A DNA stretch of 64,000 nt, taken from contig CAYLYZ010000007.1 of NCBI GenBank assembly GCA_964387885.1, positions 19,708 to 83,707 of the forward strand, given 5' to 3'. The notes beneath the pieces were generated by a model that did no database searches, was not told the origin of the DNA, and worked only from the letters and a program-made list of their open reading frames with translations. Positions 45,201-53,743 of the stretch are shown piece after piece. Position numbers and translations under genes: made by a program. The DNA comes from JABGPL01 sp964387885. GTDB lineage: Bacteria; Electryoneota; AABM5-125-24; Hatepunaeales; Hatepunaeaceae. Positions within the stretch are counted from its first letter, which is position 1; each line of letters begins with the position of its first letter.

Positions 45201-46352
45201 TTGAGGTATTTTAGCACAATAAAATCGTCATTTGTTGTTTTACTGCTCGCATCGTCCCTATTCGGGGAACAAATAATAAATCCAAACCACTTAGCAATTG
45301 ATATCCTGAACAAGATGCGATCACACTCAAAAACTCCAGGGCTTCAATATTTAATTATCAATTCAGATTCGACAATTTTTGAATATAATGGTGGTTTCTC
45401 TGACCTCAGAAACAAAACACGTTTCTTGCATTCGACAACTTTAAATGCATATTCTGTTACAAAAACCTTTACAGCATTAGCAATTTTGCAATTGCACGAG
45501 GCTGGAAAGCTCAATATCAATGATGATGCAAAGCTCTACCTGGGTTACCTCCCATACTCAAGTAATTTTACCATTTGCGAACTCCTCAATCACACCAGCG
45601 GTTTGCCGAATCCTAATCCTCTAAGATGGGTTCACCTTTTTGGAGAAAACGAGGAATTTGATTTTAAAGAGTTTAAGAGAATGATTGTTAACAAGCATGA
45701 TGAGCTTGATAACCAACCCGGAGAAAAATATTCATATTCAAATATTGGTTATCTGCTGCTTGGAGAGATCATTGAAACTTCGTCGGGACAAGATTATCAG
45801 TCTTACATTCGCGAACACATATTTAATAAGCTGCATTTTCAGGAAAACGCATATCTTGGTTTCGTCATACCTGATACGACAAACCATGCTCGTGGTTATA
45901 TCAGGAAGTGGAGTTTCCTGAACTTAGCTCTCAAATTCATTTTTGATAAAGACAAATTCATGCTCGGTACTTTTTATGGTTGGTCTCAATTCAGGTTCCT
46001 TTATGTAAATGGTGATTCATATGGAGGACTGATTGGAAATGCCAGGGGATTTGCCAGTTACCTTCAGGCATTGCTGAAGCCAGACGTGATAATCAGTGAA
46101 ACCTCAAGGAAAAGGTTATTTAAAAACAAGAAGACTGAGAGTGGGAAAACTACTAAGATGTGCTCGGGATGGTTTACAGGAAAACTTGGCGATAACACAT
46201 ATTATTCGCATCCGGGAGGCGGCGGTGGATATTATTGCGAAATCCGGATATATCCGGGAGTAAATATAGCCAGCGTTATTATGTTTAACAGAACCGGTAT
46301 AAAGAACGAAAAGATTTTAGATAAAATCGATTATGTTTTTTTAGGAAGATGA
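45201..46352 (+). CDS. Secreted serine hydrolase (beta-lactamase / class C-like)
   Basis: A 383-residue member of the class C beta-lactamase / D-peptidase superfamily. An N-terminal hydrophobic segment (IKSSFVVLLLASSLFG) acts as a signal peptide. The catalytic motifs are SVTK (SxxK, about residue 91), YSN (YxN) and HPGG (KTG-equivalent). Substrate unknown: esterase, peptidase and transacylase activities occur in this family. The TTG at 45201 is chosen over an ATG at 45180 because GAGGAG lies 7 nt before it and it trims the N terminus to a normal signal peptide. Confidence 0.88.
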   Translation: MRYFSTIKSSFVVLLLASSLFGEQIINPNHLAIDILNKMRSHSKTPGLQYLIINSDSTIFEYNGGFSDLRNKTRFLHSTTLNAYSVTKTFTALAILQLHEAGKLNINDDAKLYLGYLPYSSNFTICELLNHTSGLPNPNPLRWVHLFGENEEFDFKEFKRMIVNKHDELDNQPGEKYSYSNIGYLLLGEIIETSSGQDYQSYIREHIFNKLHFQENAYLGFVIPDTTNHARGYIRKWSFLNLALKFIFDKDKFMLGTFYGWSQFRFLYVNGDSYGGLIGNARGFASYLQALLKPDVIISETSRKRLFKNKKTESGKTTKMCSGWFTGKLGDNTYYSHPGGGGGYYCEIRIYPGVNIASVIMFNRTGIKNEKILDKIDYVFLGR

Positions 46353-46438
46353 CATGATTAACTTGATGCTAATAATTTTATATTTCATATTGTGTTGAAC
46401 TTGAACCGTAAATCAACACGGAAACAAAGGTAAGGAAA

Positions 46439-47296
46439 ATGAATGAGTCTGCAAACAACGTTATCAATTACTATGAGAATTTTAATGAGAAAGACAGACT
46501 TTCTAGTAACTGGGGTCAGATTGAACTCATCAGGACTAAAGAGATAATCGAACAATACATACCTGACTCCCCTGCAGTAGTTCTCGATGTCGGTGGAGCT
46601 TCAGGTACTTACTCATGTTGGTTGGCAAAGAAGGGATATGAATTGTTTCTGGTGGATCCGGTCCCAAAACATCTCGAACAGGCAAAACTGGCTTCAAAAA
46701 ACCAGCCGGATTATCCGATAACGGGCTTTCATATTGGTGATGCGAGAAGTCTTAATTTTCCGGACTCTTTCGCTGATGCGGTCCTGTTGATGGGTCCCAT
46801 GTACCACTTGTTAGCTTTGAACGACCGATTGGACGCATTACGCGAAGCATATAGAGTTTTGAGAACAGGCGGAGTACTGTTCGCGGTTGGAATTTCACGT
46901 TTCTCATCTTCAATAGATGGACTCGTTTCGGAGTATTTTAAGGACCCCAATTTCCAGAAAATTATGATTCATGACCTTGAGAGTGGTAGACATATAAATC
47001 ACACCGATAAAGAACAGTATTTCACAGATGCCTATTTCCATCGACCTGAAGAGTTAAGTTCTGAAATTAAGGCAGTAGGATTTCAAAACATCCAAACTCA
47101 TGCTGTAGAGGGAATAAGTTATATGATGGAAGATTTTAATGAGAACTGGGATAATCCGGAGTATCGGGAGTTCTTGCTGAGTATTATTCGGAAAATCGAT
47201 CAGGAACCCTCTTTGATGGGGGCAAGTCCGCATGTAATGTGTGTTGCTGAAAAAAATAGACTTCAATCTAAAACAAAACAACTTTTGCATGATTGA
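46439..47296 (+). CDS. Class I SAM-dependent methyltransferase
   Basis: A 285-residue methyltransferase: motif I VLDVGGASGTYSCWLAKKG (about 43-61), motif II LFLVDPVPKHLEQA, then FADAVLLMGPMYHLL and AYRVLRTGGVLFAVG, characteristic of the UbiE/Methyltransf_11 type. The ribosome site AAGGTAAGG is close to the ATG. A decayed relative of its C-terminal half lies at 48853-49224, and both are followed, at a similar distance, by a related histidine kinase, so the pair was duplicated. Substrate unknown. Confidence 0.92.
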   Translation: MNESANNVINYYENFNEKDRLSSNWGQIELIRTKEIIEQYIPDSPAVVLDVGGASGTYSCWLAKKGYELFLVDPVPKHLEQAKLASKNQPDYPITGFHIGDARSLNFPDSFADAVLLMGPMYHLLALNDRLDALREAYRVLRTGGVLFAVGISRFSSSIDGLVSEYFKDPNFQKIMIHDLESGRHINHTDKEQYFTDAYFHRPEELSSEIKAVGFQNIQTHAVEGISYMMEDFNENWDNPEYREFLLSIIRKIDQEPSLMGASPHVMCVAEKNRLQSKTKQLLHD

Positions 47297-47434
47297 AAAG
47301 AAAAAAAAATTACAGACTTGTGATCTAATTAACACATGTAAGATATTAATACTCTTATATTAGCACATTACAGAGAAGTGAAATTCGTCTCTCTGATCAA
47401 TAGCTATTTGATTTGACAGTGCTTTAAAGGTTCA

Positions 47435-48106
47435 ATGGAGGATGATATGACCCACGAGGATCCTTCAACAGAATTTGCCACCGCAGAACGCGCTTCTGAA
47501 AAAGAAATATATCGCGAAGCTGGAATGCTATCAGCCCTTAATTTAATGATTGATATTCTCGATGCAATTCCTGACATCGTTTTCATTCTTAACCATTACA
47601 GACAAATCGTTTTTGCTAATTTGACTTGTATTGATATTTTCAAAGTTATAGACAGACAGGAAATATATGGACTCCGTCCGGGTGAAGCCTTAAAATGTAC
47701 CAATGCACTTGAAACGAAGAGTGGTTGTGGGACAAGAAATCCATGCCGAACTTGCGGTGCTGTGAGTGCTATACAATTTGGGCTGGGAGGCAAAAGGGTA
47801 ACTAAGGAGTGCCGAATTTTGCAAGAAGCTACTGGAAAGGCTTTTGATCTTCGTGTGACAGCTACTCCGCTCAGGGCATATGAGAATCCTTATGTTATTT
47901 TTGTAGCAAATGATATCAGTCATGAGAAAAGGAGAAATATTCTGGAGAGAGCTTTCTTTCACGATATTTCAAATACACTGACCAACGTCATCTGTTTTGC
48001 CGAACTCCTGACTTTATCTCCAGATTCGGAAAGTCGTGACCTATTACAAAAACTTAATTTTAATATAAATATTATGGAAGATGAAATAGTTTCACAAAAG
48101 AACTGA
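47435..48106 (+). CDS. PAS sensor half of a split histidine kinase (copy 1)
   Basis: Matches residues 1-220 of the intact kinase at 49376-50581: a PAS domain (DAIPDIVFILNHYRQIVFANL...), a Cys-rich insert (C-x10-C-x4-C-x2-CG around residues 87-108) and the phosphoacceptor helix FFHDISNTLTN. The frame ends in TGA at 48104-48106 just after EIVSQK, where the intact copy continues into the ATPase domain. One base has been lost relative to it. The ATG at 47447, five bases after GGAGG, may be the true start instead of 47435. It could still be made as a separate protein, since the second half starts at an overlapping ATG (TGATG). Confidence 0.75.
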   Translation: MEDDMTHEDPSTEFATAERASEKEIYREAGMLSALNLMIDILDAIPDIVFILNHYRQIVFANLTCIDIFKVIDRQEIYGLRPGEALKCTNALETKSGCGTRNPCRTCGAVSAIQFGLGGKRVTKECRILQEATGKAFDLRVTATPLRAYENPYVIFVANDISHEKRRNILERAFFHDISNTLTNVICFAELLTLSPDSESRDLLQKLNFNINIMEDEIVSQKN

Positions 48107-48639
48107 TGGACGCTGAAAGTGGGAAACTGGCTGTTCAGTCCTCTCACATAAAGTCCCATGCTCTTCTCAAGGATATCTCTGCCCGATACGACATCACTTA
48201 TCCCTCACAAATTGAAATTGATAGTGCTTCTGCGGATATAATGTTCGTTTCAGATAGAACATTACTCTCGAGGATTATTAGCAATATGCTTAAGAATGCT
48301 CTTGAAGCATCTGAATCCGACGAGGTGGTATTGATTGGTTGTCGCTTAGATGATGATCAGCATATTTGCTTCTGGGTTCAAAACAATCAATTCATTTCAT
48401 TTAATGCTCGACATCAGATTTTCAACCGTTCCTTTTCAACAAAAGGTGAAGGAAGGGGAATTGGAACATATAGCATGAAATTACTTGCTGAAAAGTATCT
48501 AAAAGGCAATGTCAGGTTCACTACATCATCTGAAAAAGGAACGACTTTTTCATTGACCGTTCCTTTAAAGCTTATTAATGGAGAATCAGATCTTAGGCTG
48601 GATCATAAATCACACTCCGATCACCAGGTTTCAATGTAA
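48106..48639 (+). CDS. ATPase half of the split histidine kinase (copy 1)
   Basis: A 177-residue frame containing the HATPase_c domain that aligns with residues 225-400 of the intact kinase: the N box SNMLKNALEAS, the degenerate G1 box CFWVQNNQF, the lid HQIFNRSFSTKGEGRGIGTYSMKLL and G3 KGTTFSLTVP. Its ATG (48106) overlaps the stop of the sensor half. Coding quality is unaltered, so the split is either recent or tolerated through translational coupling. Confidence 0.7.
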   Translation: MDAESGKLAVQSSHIKSHALLKDISARYDITYPSQIEIDSASADIMFVSDRTLLSRIISNMLKNALEASESDEVVLIGCRLDDDQHICFWVQNNQFISFNARHQIFNRSFSTKGEGRGIGTYSMKLLAEKYLKGNVRFTTSSEKGTTFSLTVPLKLINGESDLRLDHKSHSDHQVSM

Positions 48640-48852
48640 ATTGCTTTGACTTAATCTGGACAGGATCAGGACTGGTCAATGAAAAAAATATGACCACTAT
48701 AATTCTTATTTCCCCTAAAACAAAGTTTTATTGACACTTGAACTTAGTTGTCAAATCACGGTCTCCGACGAAGGTAATAAGCACGAATACTCACCGAACA
48801 TTTTGTTACCGACAAATTCGCAGTAAACCAAATATGGTGTTTTGATGATTAG

Positions 48853-49224
48853 ATGAATATCAACACTTATTTACGGATCTTTGAAGGCTATAATAGTCTC
48901 GATTTTATGATCAAACTCAAGAGAATTCTCCCTCTGGGATCAAAGTACTCGAACTTGGAATGGGATCGGGAATGTACCTTGATCAATTTAAGCGTGCTTA
49001 TTAGACAACCGGAATATCCTCCTTTGCCTCTCAAACGATGGTCTCTTATCAAGGTATTTCAAAGACCCTGATTTTCAGAAGATTTTGATAAGAACTGGGA
49101 TAACCGGCAGTATCGGGAATTTTTACTGAATTTAATTCGGAAAACAGATACTGAGTTTTCTTTAATTGGTGCGAGCCCCCATATAATGTGCGTTGCAGAA
49201 AGTGCCTCTTGTAATCAGGAGTAA
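48853..49224 (+). pseudogene. Methyltransferase remnant
   Basis: Pieces of a SAM methyltransferase in several frames. GIKVLELGMGSGMYLDQFK is a motif I (about 48937-48995, out of frame with the ATG at 48853). DGLLSRYFKDPDFQKI corresponds to DGLVSEYFKDPNFQKI of the gene at 46439, and NWDNRQYREFLLNLIRKTD...GASPHIMCVAE to its C terminus. At least two internal deletions and frameshifts are evident. The motif I part is not close to the 46439 gene, so the remnant may be chimeric. It sits before the intact kinase exactly as the 46439 gene sits before the broken one. Confidence 0.8.
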
Positions 49225-49375
49225 AAAAATCCCATCATCATAGAAAAATAATTAAGAAGGTGTGACCTAACTAACACATATATTATTTCCATTTATCTAT
49301 ATTGACATATAGTAGGGTGTAACAAACTTCTCATTGAGCAGTTTCTTCTTGATTTAACGTTATTTAAATAATGCC

Positions 49376-50581
49376 ATGGAGGATGACATTATCCGCAGCA
49401 ATCCTTCAACGGAACTTGCCGGAGCAGAACATGCTTCTGAAAAAAGGTTATTTCATGAAGCCGGTACATTATCAACCTTAGATAGAAAGGTTGATATTTT
49501 CGACGCGATTCCAGACATTGTTTTCATTCTTAACCACAACAGACAAATAGTTTTTGCCAATTTGGCTTTTCTTGAAGTTTCCGGTATAAATGACCGAGAG
49601 AAAATCTATGGTCTCCGTCCGGGTGAAGCATTAAACTGTGTTAATGCATTCAAGAAAGAGAGCAGTTGTGGGAAAGAACATTCATGCCGAAATTGCGGTA
49701 CTGTAAAAGCCACTCGATTTGGGCTGGTAGGAGAAAAGATTATTAGTGAGTGTCGAATTTCTCAAAAAACTTCGGGAAGAACTTTTGATTTTCGTATTAC
49801 TGCTTCTCCTCTCAGAGCAAATGGAGATCCATATGTTATTATTGTCGCTACAGATATCAGTAATGAGAAGAGAAAAGATGTTCTTGAAAGGACTTTTTTT
49901 CATGATATATCAAACACGCTAACCAACATCATCTGTTTTGCCGAGCTTTTATCTTTATCCCCTGTTTCAGAGTGTGATGGGCTTATAGAAAAACTGATTA
50001 AAAATATTAATAGCCTTGAAGATGAAATAGTTTCACAAAGAAAATTAATGTCTACTGAAAATAGGAATCTGACCGTTCAACATGCTCCCATTAACTCTCT
50101 TGCTCTTCTTGATGATATTGCCTCCAGATATAAAATCAAATATCCTACACATATTGAAATCGATAGTGCTTCTACAGAAATAATGTTCTTTTCTGACAGA
50201 ACATTACTCTCCAGGGTAATAGGCAATATGCTTAAGAATGCTCTCGAGGCATCTGAATCCGACGAGGTAGTTTTAGTTGGTTGCAGGTTAGAGGATGATG
50301 CACATGTAAGTTTCTGGGTTCAAAACTGTCAACTAATCTCGTTTGACACTCAACACCAGATTTTTAACAGATCCTTTTCAACTAAGGGCAAGGAAAGAGG
50401 ATTTGGAACATACAGCATGAAATTACTTACTGAAAAATATCTAAAAGGCAACGTTAGTTTCATGACATCACTCGAAAAAGGAACTGTTTTCTCAGTAACC
50501 ATCCCTGTTAAACTGATTAATGGGAATTCCGATTTTAAGCAAGATTACAATTCAGACACAAGTCAACCTCCCGCAATTTAA
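49376..50581 (+). CDS. PAS-domain sensor histidine kinase (copy 2, intact)
   Basis: A 401-residue soluble histidine kinase with no membrane segment. PAS domain about 40-165 (DAIPDIVFILNHNRQIVFANLAFLEVSG), containing a Cys cluster (ALNC, SSCGKEHSCRNCGT), then the H box FFHDISNTLTNIICFAELL (His about 178) and HATPase_c (VIGNMLKNALEAS; FNRSFSTKGKERGFGTYSMKLL; KGTVFSVTIP). This H-box/ATPase combination is a recognised subgroup. No response regulator gene is adjacent. The ATG has no upstream ribosome site, but GGAGG inside codons 2-3 is followed 5 nt later by ATT, the position of an ATG in copy 1. Confidence 0.88.
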   Translation: MEDDIIRSNPSTELAGAEHASEKRLFHEAGTLSTLDRKVDIFDAIPDIVFILNHNRQIVFANLAFLEVSGINDREKIYGLRPGEALNCVNAFKKESSCGKEHSCRNCGTVKATRFGLVGEKIISECRISQKTSGRTFDFRITASPLRANGDPYVIIVATDISNEKRKDVLERTFFHDISNTLTNIICFAELLSLSPVSECDGLIEKLIKNINSLEDEIVSQRKLMSTENRNLTVQHAPINSLALLDDIASRYKIKYPTHIEIDSASTEIMFFSDRTLLSRVIGNMLKNALEASESDEVVLVGCRLEDDAHVSFWVQNCQLISFDTQHQIFNRSFSTKGKERGFGTYSMKLLTEKYLKGNVSFMTSLEKGTVFSVTIPVKLINGNSDFKQDYNSDTSQPPAI

Positions 50582-51013
50582 ATTGTTTTATGTTTGGTCG
50601 GACAAGATCAAAACTGAACGCGTGAATTAAGACCTTCTCTTTTTGGATGCCCTCCTCATAATAGTTCAAAATTAGTAAATCCCTCAATCTGAAAACGGTT
50701 AGCAATTGTTGACCCGGATTCGTGTAAGTGGATCTTTGTCAATAAAACCACCGTCAATTTGACAAGACAACAAATTACGACGCTATATCACATAAAATCC
50801 AGAAAAGTTGCATTCTCATCAGCAAAAGAGTAATTTAATCATATGTCAATTGATTAGATGAAATAATCTTTGTAGCGATTCGAATGTTCCTTTTGGACAG
50901 GATTATTCACACTCAATCCTGTTTTCATTAACTGCAGGTATTTTAACCTTTTACAAATTAACCGATTTACTATTAAGCTGGTTTAGTCTGGCTTAGAGGA
51001 GAGATAAATAGAT
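50582..51013. other. Intergenic stretch upstream of ilvE
   Basis: AT-rich, no gene, no clear hairpin terminator after the kinase gene. It ends with AGAGGAGAG, the ribosome site of ilvE, and probably contains its promoter, which I cannot place. Confidence 0.4.
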
Positions 51014-52042
51014 ATGGAAAAAGCAAATCTTAACTGGTCTGAACTTACATTTGCCTACATGAAAACGGATTGCCATCTGAAGTATCATTTCAGGAATGGC
51101 AGATGGGATGAAGGGCAGATTGTAAATGACGATACGATTAATTTAAACATTGCTTCAACCTGTCTTCATTATGGTCAGGAGTGTTTTGAAGGTGCTAAAG
51201 CATTTGAAGACAAGGATGGTAGAGTTCGCGTTTTCAGGATTGAACAAAATGCGCGTCGGATGATCAGATCTGCCGAGAAAGTTCACATGGCTCCGTTCCC
51301 GGAAGAGATGTTTGTTGATGCGATCTATAAATTGGTGAAGCTGAATCAACGCTTTGTGCCTCCTTATGGCAGCGGAGCAAGTCTATACCTGCGTCCGTTA
51401 CTGATTGGAGTATCCGATTTAATTGGAGTGAAACCCTCAACAGAGTATATCTTCCTGCTGTTCTGCTCGCCGGTAGGACCCTATTTTAAGAGCGGAATTA
51501 AACCGGTTAAACTCATTGTCGAGGAGGAATATGACCGCGCTGCGCCGAATGGTGTTGGTGATGTCAAAGTTGGCGGTAATTATGCTGCAGGTTTGAGAGC
51601 ATCTATCCGTGCGAGAGAAGCTGGTTACACTGAAGTTCTTTATCTCGATGCGAAAAGAAAAGAATTTATTGATGAGTCAGGTCCAGCCAACTTCTTCGGA
51701 ATAACCGCGGATAACCGTTACCTAACACCATCTTCTGACTCAATTCTACCGAGTATCACCAACATGAGTTTACAACAATTAGCTGCTGACATGGGGATGA
51801 AAGTTGAAAAGCGACCCATTCATGTTAATGAGCTTTCCTATTTTAAGGAAGCTGGTTGCTGTGGTACTGCAGCAGTTATCACTCCTGTTAAGAGTATTAC
51901 TTACCGGGATCAGGTAATCACATATTGCGAAACTGATGAGGTTGGTCCTGTATCTATGAAGCTGTATAATAACCTGACTTCGATTCAGTCGGGATTACTC
52001 GAAGATAAATATGGATGGACAAGGGAAATACCGCTCGGCTAG
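51014..52042 (+). CDS. ilvE: Branched-chain amino-acid aminotransferase
   Basis: Reversibly aminates the 2-oxo acids of leucine, isoleucine and valine with glutamate, using PLP. The 342-residue class IV aminotransferase has the CLHYGQECFEGAKAF motif, the active-site LYLRPLLIG loop, PLP lysine in DVKVGGNYAAGL (about residue 185), EVLYLDAKRKEFIDESGPANFF and the phosphate-binding GTAAVITPV. The length and the N terminus (LTFAYMKTDCHLKYHF) are of the BCAT type II group. An AGAGGAGAG ribosome site precedes the ATG. Monocistronic, with a strong terminator downstream. Confidence 0.96.
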   Translation: MEKANLNWSELTFAYMKTDCHLKYHFRNGRWDEGQIVNDDTINLNIASTCLHYGQECFEGAKAFEDKDGRVRVFRIEQNARRMIRSAEKVHMAPFPEEMFVDAIYKLVKLNQRFVPPYGSGASLYLRPLLIGVSDLIGVKPSTEYIFLLFCSPVGPYFKSGIKPVKLIVEEEYDRAAPNGVGDVKVGGNYAAGLRASIRAREAGYTEVLYLDAKRKEFIDESGPANFFGITADNRYLTPSSDSILPSITNMSLQQLAADMGMKVEKRPIHVNELSYFKEAGCCGTAAVITPVKSITYRDQVITYCETDEVGPVSMKLYNNLTSIQSGLLEDKYGWTREIPLG

Positions 52043-52065
52043 AACTAAGATAAACTCAGATATTG

Positions 52066-52095
52066 AAACCTGACCTTTGGGTCAGGTTTTTTTTT
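52066..52095 (+). terminator. Intrinsic terminator after ilvE
   Basis: A perfect 10-bp stem (AAACCTGACC with GGTCAGGTTT, 4-nt loop TTTG) followed by a run of T, 24 bp past the stop codon. Confidence 0.95.
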
Positions 52096-52859
52096 GCAGA
52101 GTCCAACAATCCTATCAGTGTGGATCCGAGATTCAGCTATCAAATACTCATCAAAATGTTTCAAAGCATAATTCAGGAATAATCCTGATATATAGCGTTT
52201 TCGATTAAACTTTAAAGTTGAATGATAAATATGTAAGGGAATAATCACCTGAAACCGGCAATTCTTTTCACTTTATAAACGAATTCTGAAAGAGGTTTAA
52301 CTTGGTTCGACAATTCCTTTTTCCTCTTGTTGAATTATTTTACGTAAATTTCTTACGAATATTCTCTTTTGTTGAAAAAGTTTTGATTTCACTGAGAAAA
52401 GTATGATAGTTTCAATTGAAAATATCTCCCTTTTAATCTATCTTAATTAAGGGGAAATCTGTCTGAACTTCGTAAGATCAAATCGGATTCACTTGGTGCC
52501 GAATTCTGATTTGTGAATTTCAGCACATAAGCTGCATGATTCAGTGGAGCTTTTGCACATTTAATTCGAGACAGAAGTTTTCAGTCAGTTGAACCCTGAG
52601 GGAAGGATAAGCAGAAAAATCCTTTAGAAACAGATGCAAATCTTTGATTTGGCAAATGTTTGTAATTATTATCTTCATATAGCACTATCATTGGGATGTA
52701 TTGACCATTTTTGGAGGTGCGAACACTACAATTTTGTGAACTATCTAGCACATTGATAACAAGTCCTTGATTGAGAAACGTGCTTGAAGTTATTTAGAAT
52801 AAACTAACTTGAAATCTTGATTACTCGTGGATTAATGAGTAACAAATGCAGAGGAGCAA
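52096..52859. other. Long intergenic stretch upstream of the redox operon
   Basis: 764 bp without a supported gene. A minus-strand open frame reaching 52248 begins inside and reads through the ilvE terminator and has no domain. The stretch probably carries the promoter and any regulatory leader of the four-gene redox operon, but no palindrome, riboswitch core or promoter pair is clear enough to call. Confidence 0.5.
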
Positions 52860-53696
52860 ATGGATTCATTCGAAATTCAGGATATCCTTGAAAAGTATAG
52901 CACCGATGGAGGCGAGCTAATCGGTATGCTTGATGAGATTCAAGCGAGATTTAGCTATCTTCCGGCTGAAGCGCTACAAAGGATTTCTGAAACAACAAAA
53001 CACTCGTTGGTTGATATTTACGGGGTTGCAACTTTCTACCGATCGTTCAGTCTCGAACCGCGAGGCAAACACCTTTGTTCGGTATGTATGGGAACTGCCT
53101 GTCATGTTAGGGAGTCTCCCAAGATTGCTGATGAGTTTGAAAACAAATTAGGAATTCAAGCAGGACAAACGACTGAAGATAAAGAGTTTACTTTAGAGAC
53201 TGTTAATTGTCTTGGTGCATGTGCACTTGGACCGATAGTAGTTGTCGACGGTCATTATTTTTCAAATGTTAAGACTTCTAAAGTGGGTGAGATCATCTCT
53301 GATACTCGTACCGGTCTTGACAAAGTCGAAATAAAATCGGATGAAAGGATATTTCCGGTCGAAGTTAGCTGTTCCCGTTGCAACCATAGTCTAATGGACG
53401 AAAGCTATCTGATTGATGGTTACCCGTCAATTAGAGTCACCGTTTCATTTGGACGCAAACACGGTTGGTTGAGGTTATCCAGTCTATACGGGAGTCACAA
53501 TACAGAAACCAAACACGATATTCCGGATAACGCTGTTACCGATTTATTCTGCCCAAAGTGTCACGTGGAACTTACAGGCGCATCAATTTGTGCTGAATGT
53601 ACAGCACCTATGGTGCCGATGATTGTACGCGGAGGAGGATTGGTTCAGATCTGCTCGCGTCATGGCTGCAAGGGGCATTTATTGGATGTGGTGTAG
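52860..53696 (+). CDS. NuoE-like [2Fe-2S] subunit with C-terminal Cys-rich extension
   Basis: The 278 residues form two parts. Residues 1-155 are a NuoE/HoxE/HydC-type thioredoxin-like ferredoxin: helical start, GVATFYRSF, and cluster ligands C76-x4-C81 and C117-x3-C121. Residues 165-278 are an addition with four Cys pairs (C171/174, C231/234, C244/247, C265/270) resembling zinc ribbons or an extra metal site; I do not recognise it. It should accept or pass electrons between NAD(P)H and the flavin subunit encoded next. GAGGAG 3 nt before the ATG is the ribosome site. First gene of the operon to 59224. Confidence 0.9.
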   Translation: MDSFEIQDILEKYSTDGGELIGMLDEIQARFSYLPAEALQRISETTKHSLVDIYGVATFYRSFSLEPRGKHLCSVCMGTACHVRESPKIADEFENKLGIQAGQTTEDKEFTLETVNCLGACALGPIVVVDGHYFSNVKTSKVGEIISDTRTGLDKVEIKSDERIFPVEVSCSRCNHSLMDESYLIDGYPSIRVTVSFGRKHGWLRLSSLYGSHNTETKHDIPDNAVTDLFCPKCHVELTGASICAECTAPMVPMIVRGGGLVQICSRHGCKGHLLDVV

Positions 53697-53743
53697 TGAT
53701 ACATCAAATTATTTTCTGAAATAAATACTTGGGAAGCGATTGA

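Noticed and set aside
48853..49071. 72-codon open frame as an independent small gene
   Set aside because: Its sequence is part of a decayed methyltransferase; the conserved motif lies in another frame.
52045..52248. 67-codon minus-strand open frame downstream of ilvE
   Set aside because: It reads through the ilvE terminator, has no ribosome site and no similarity to anything recognisable.
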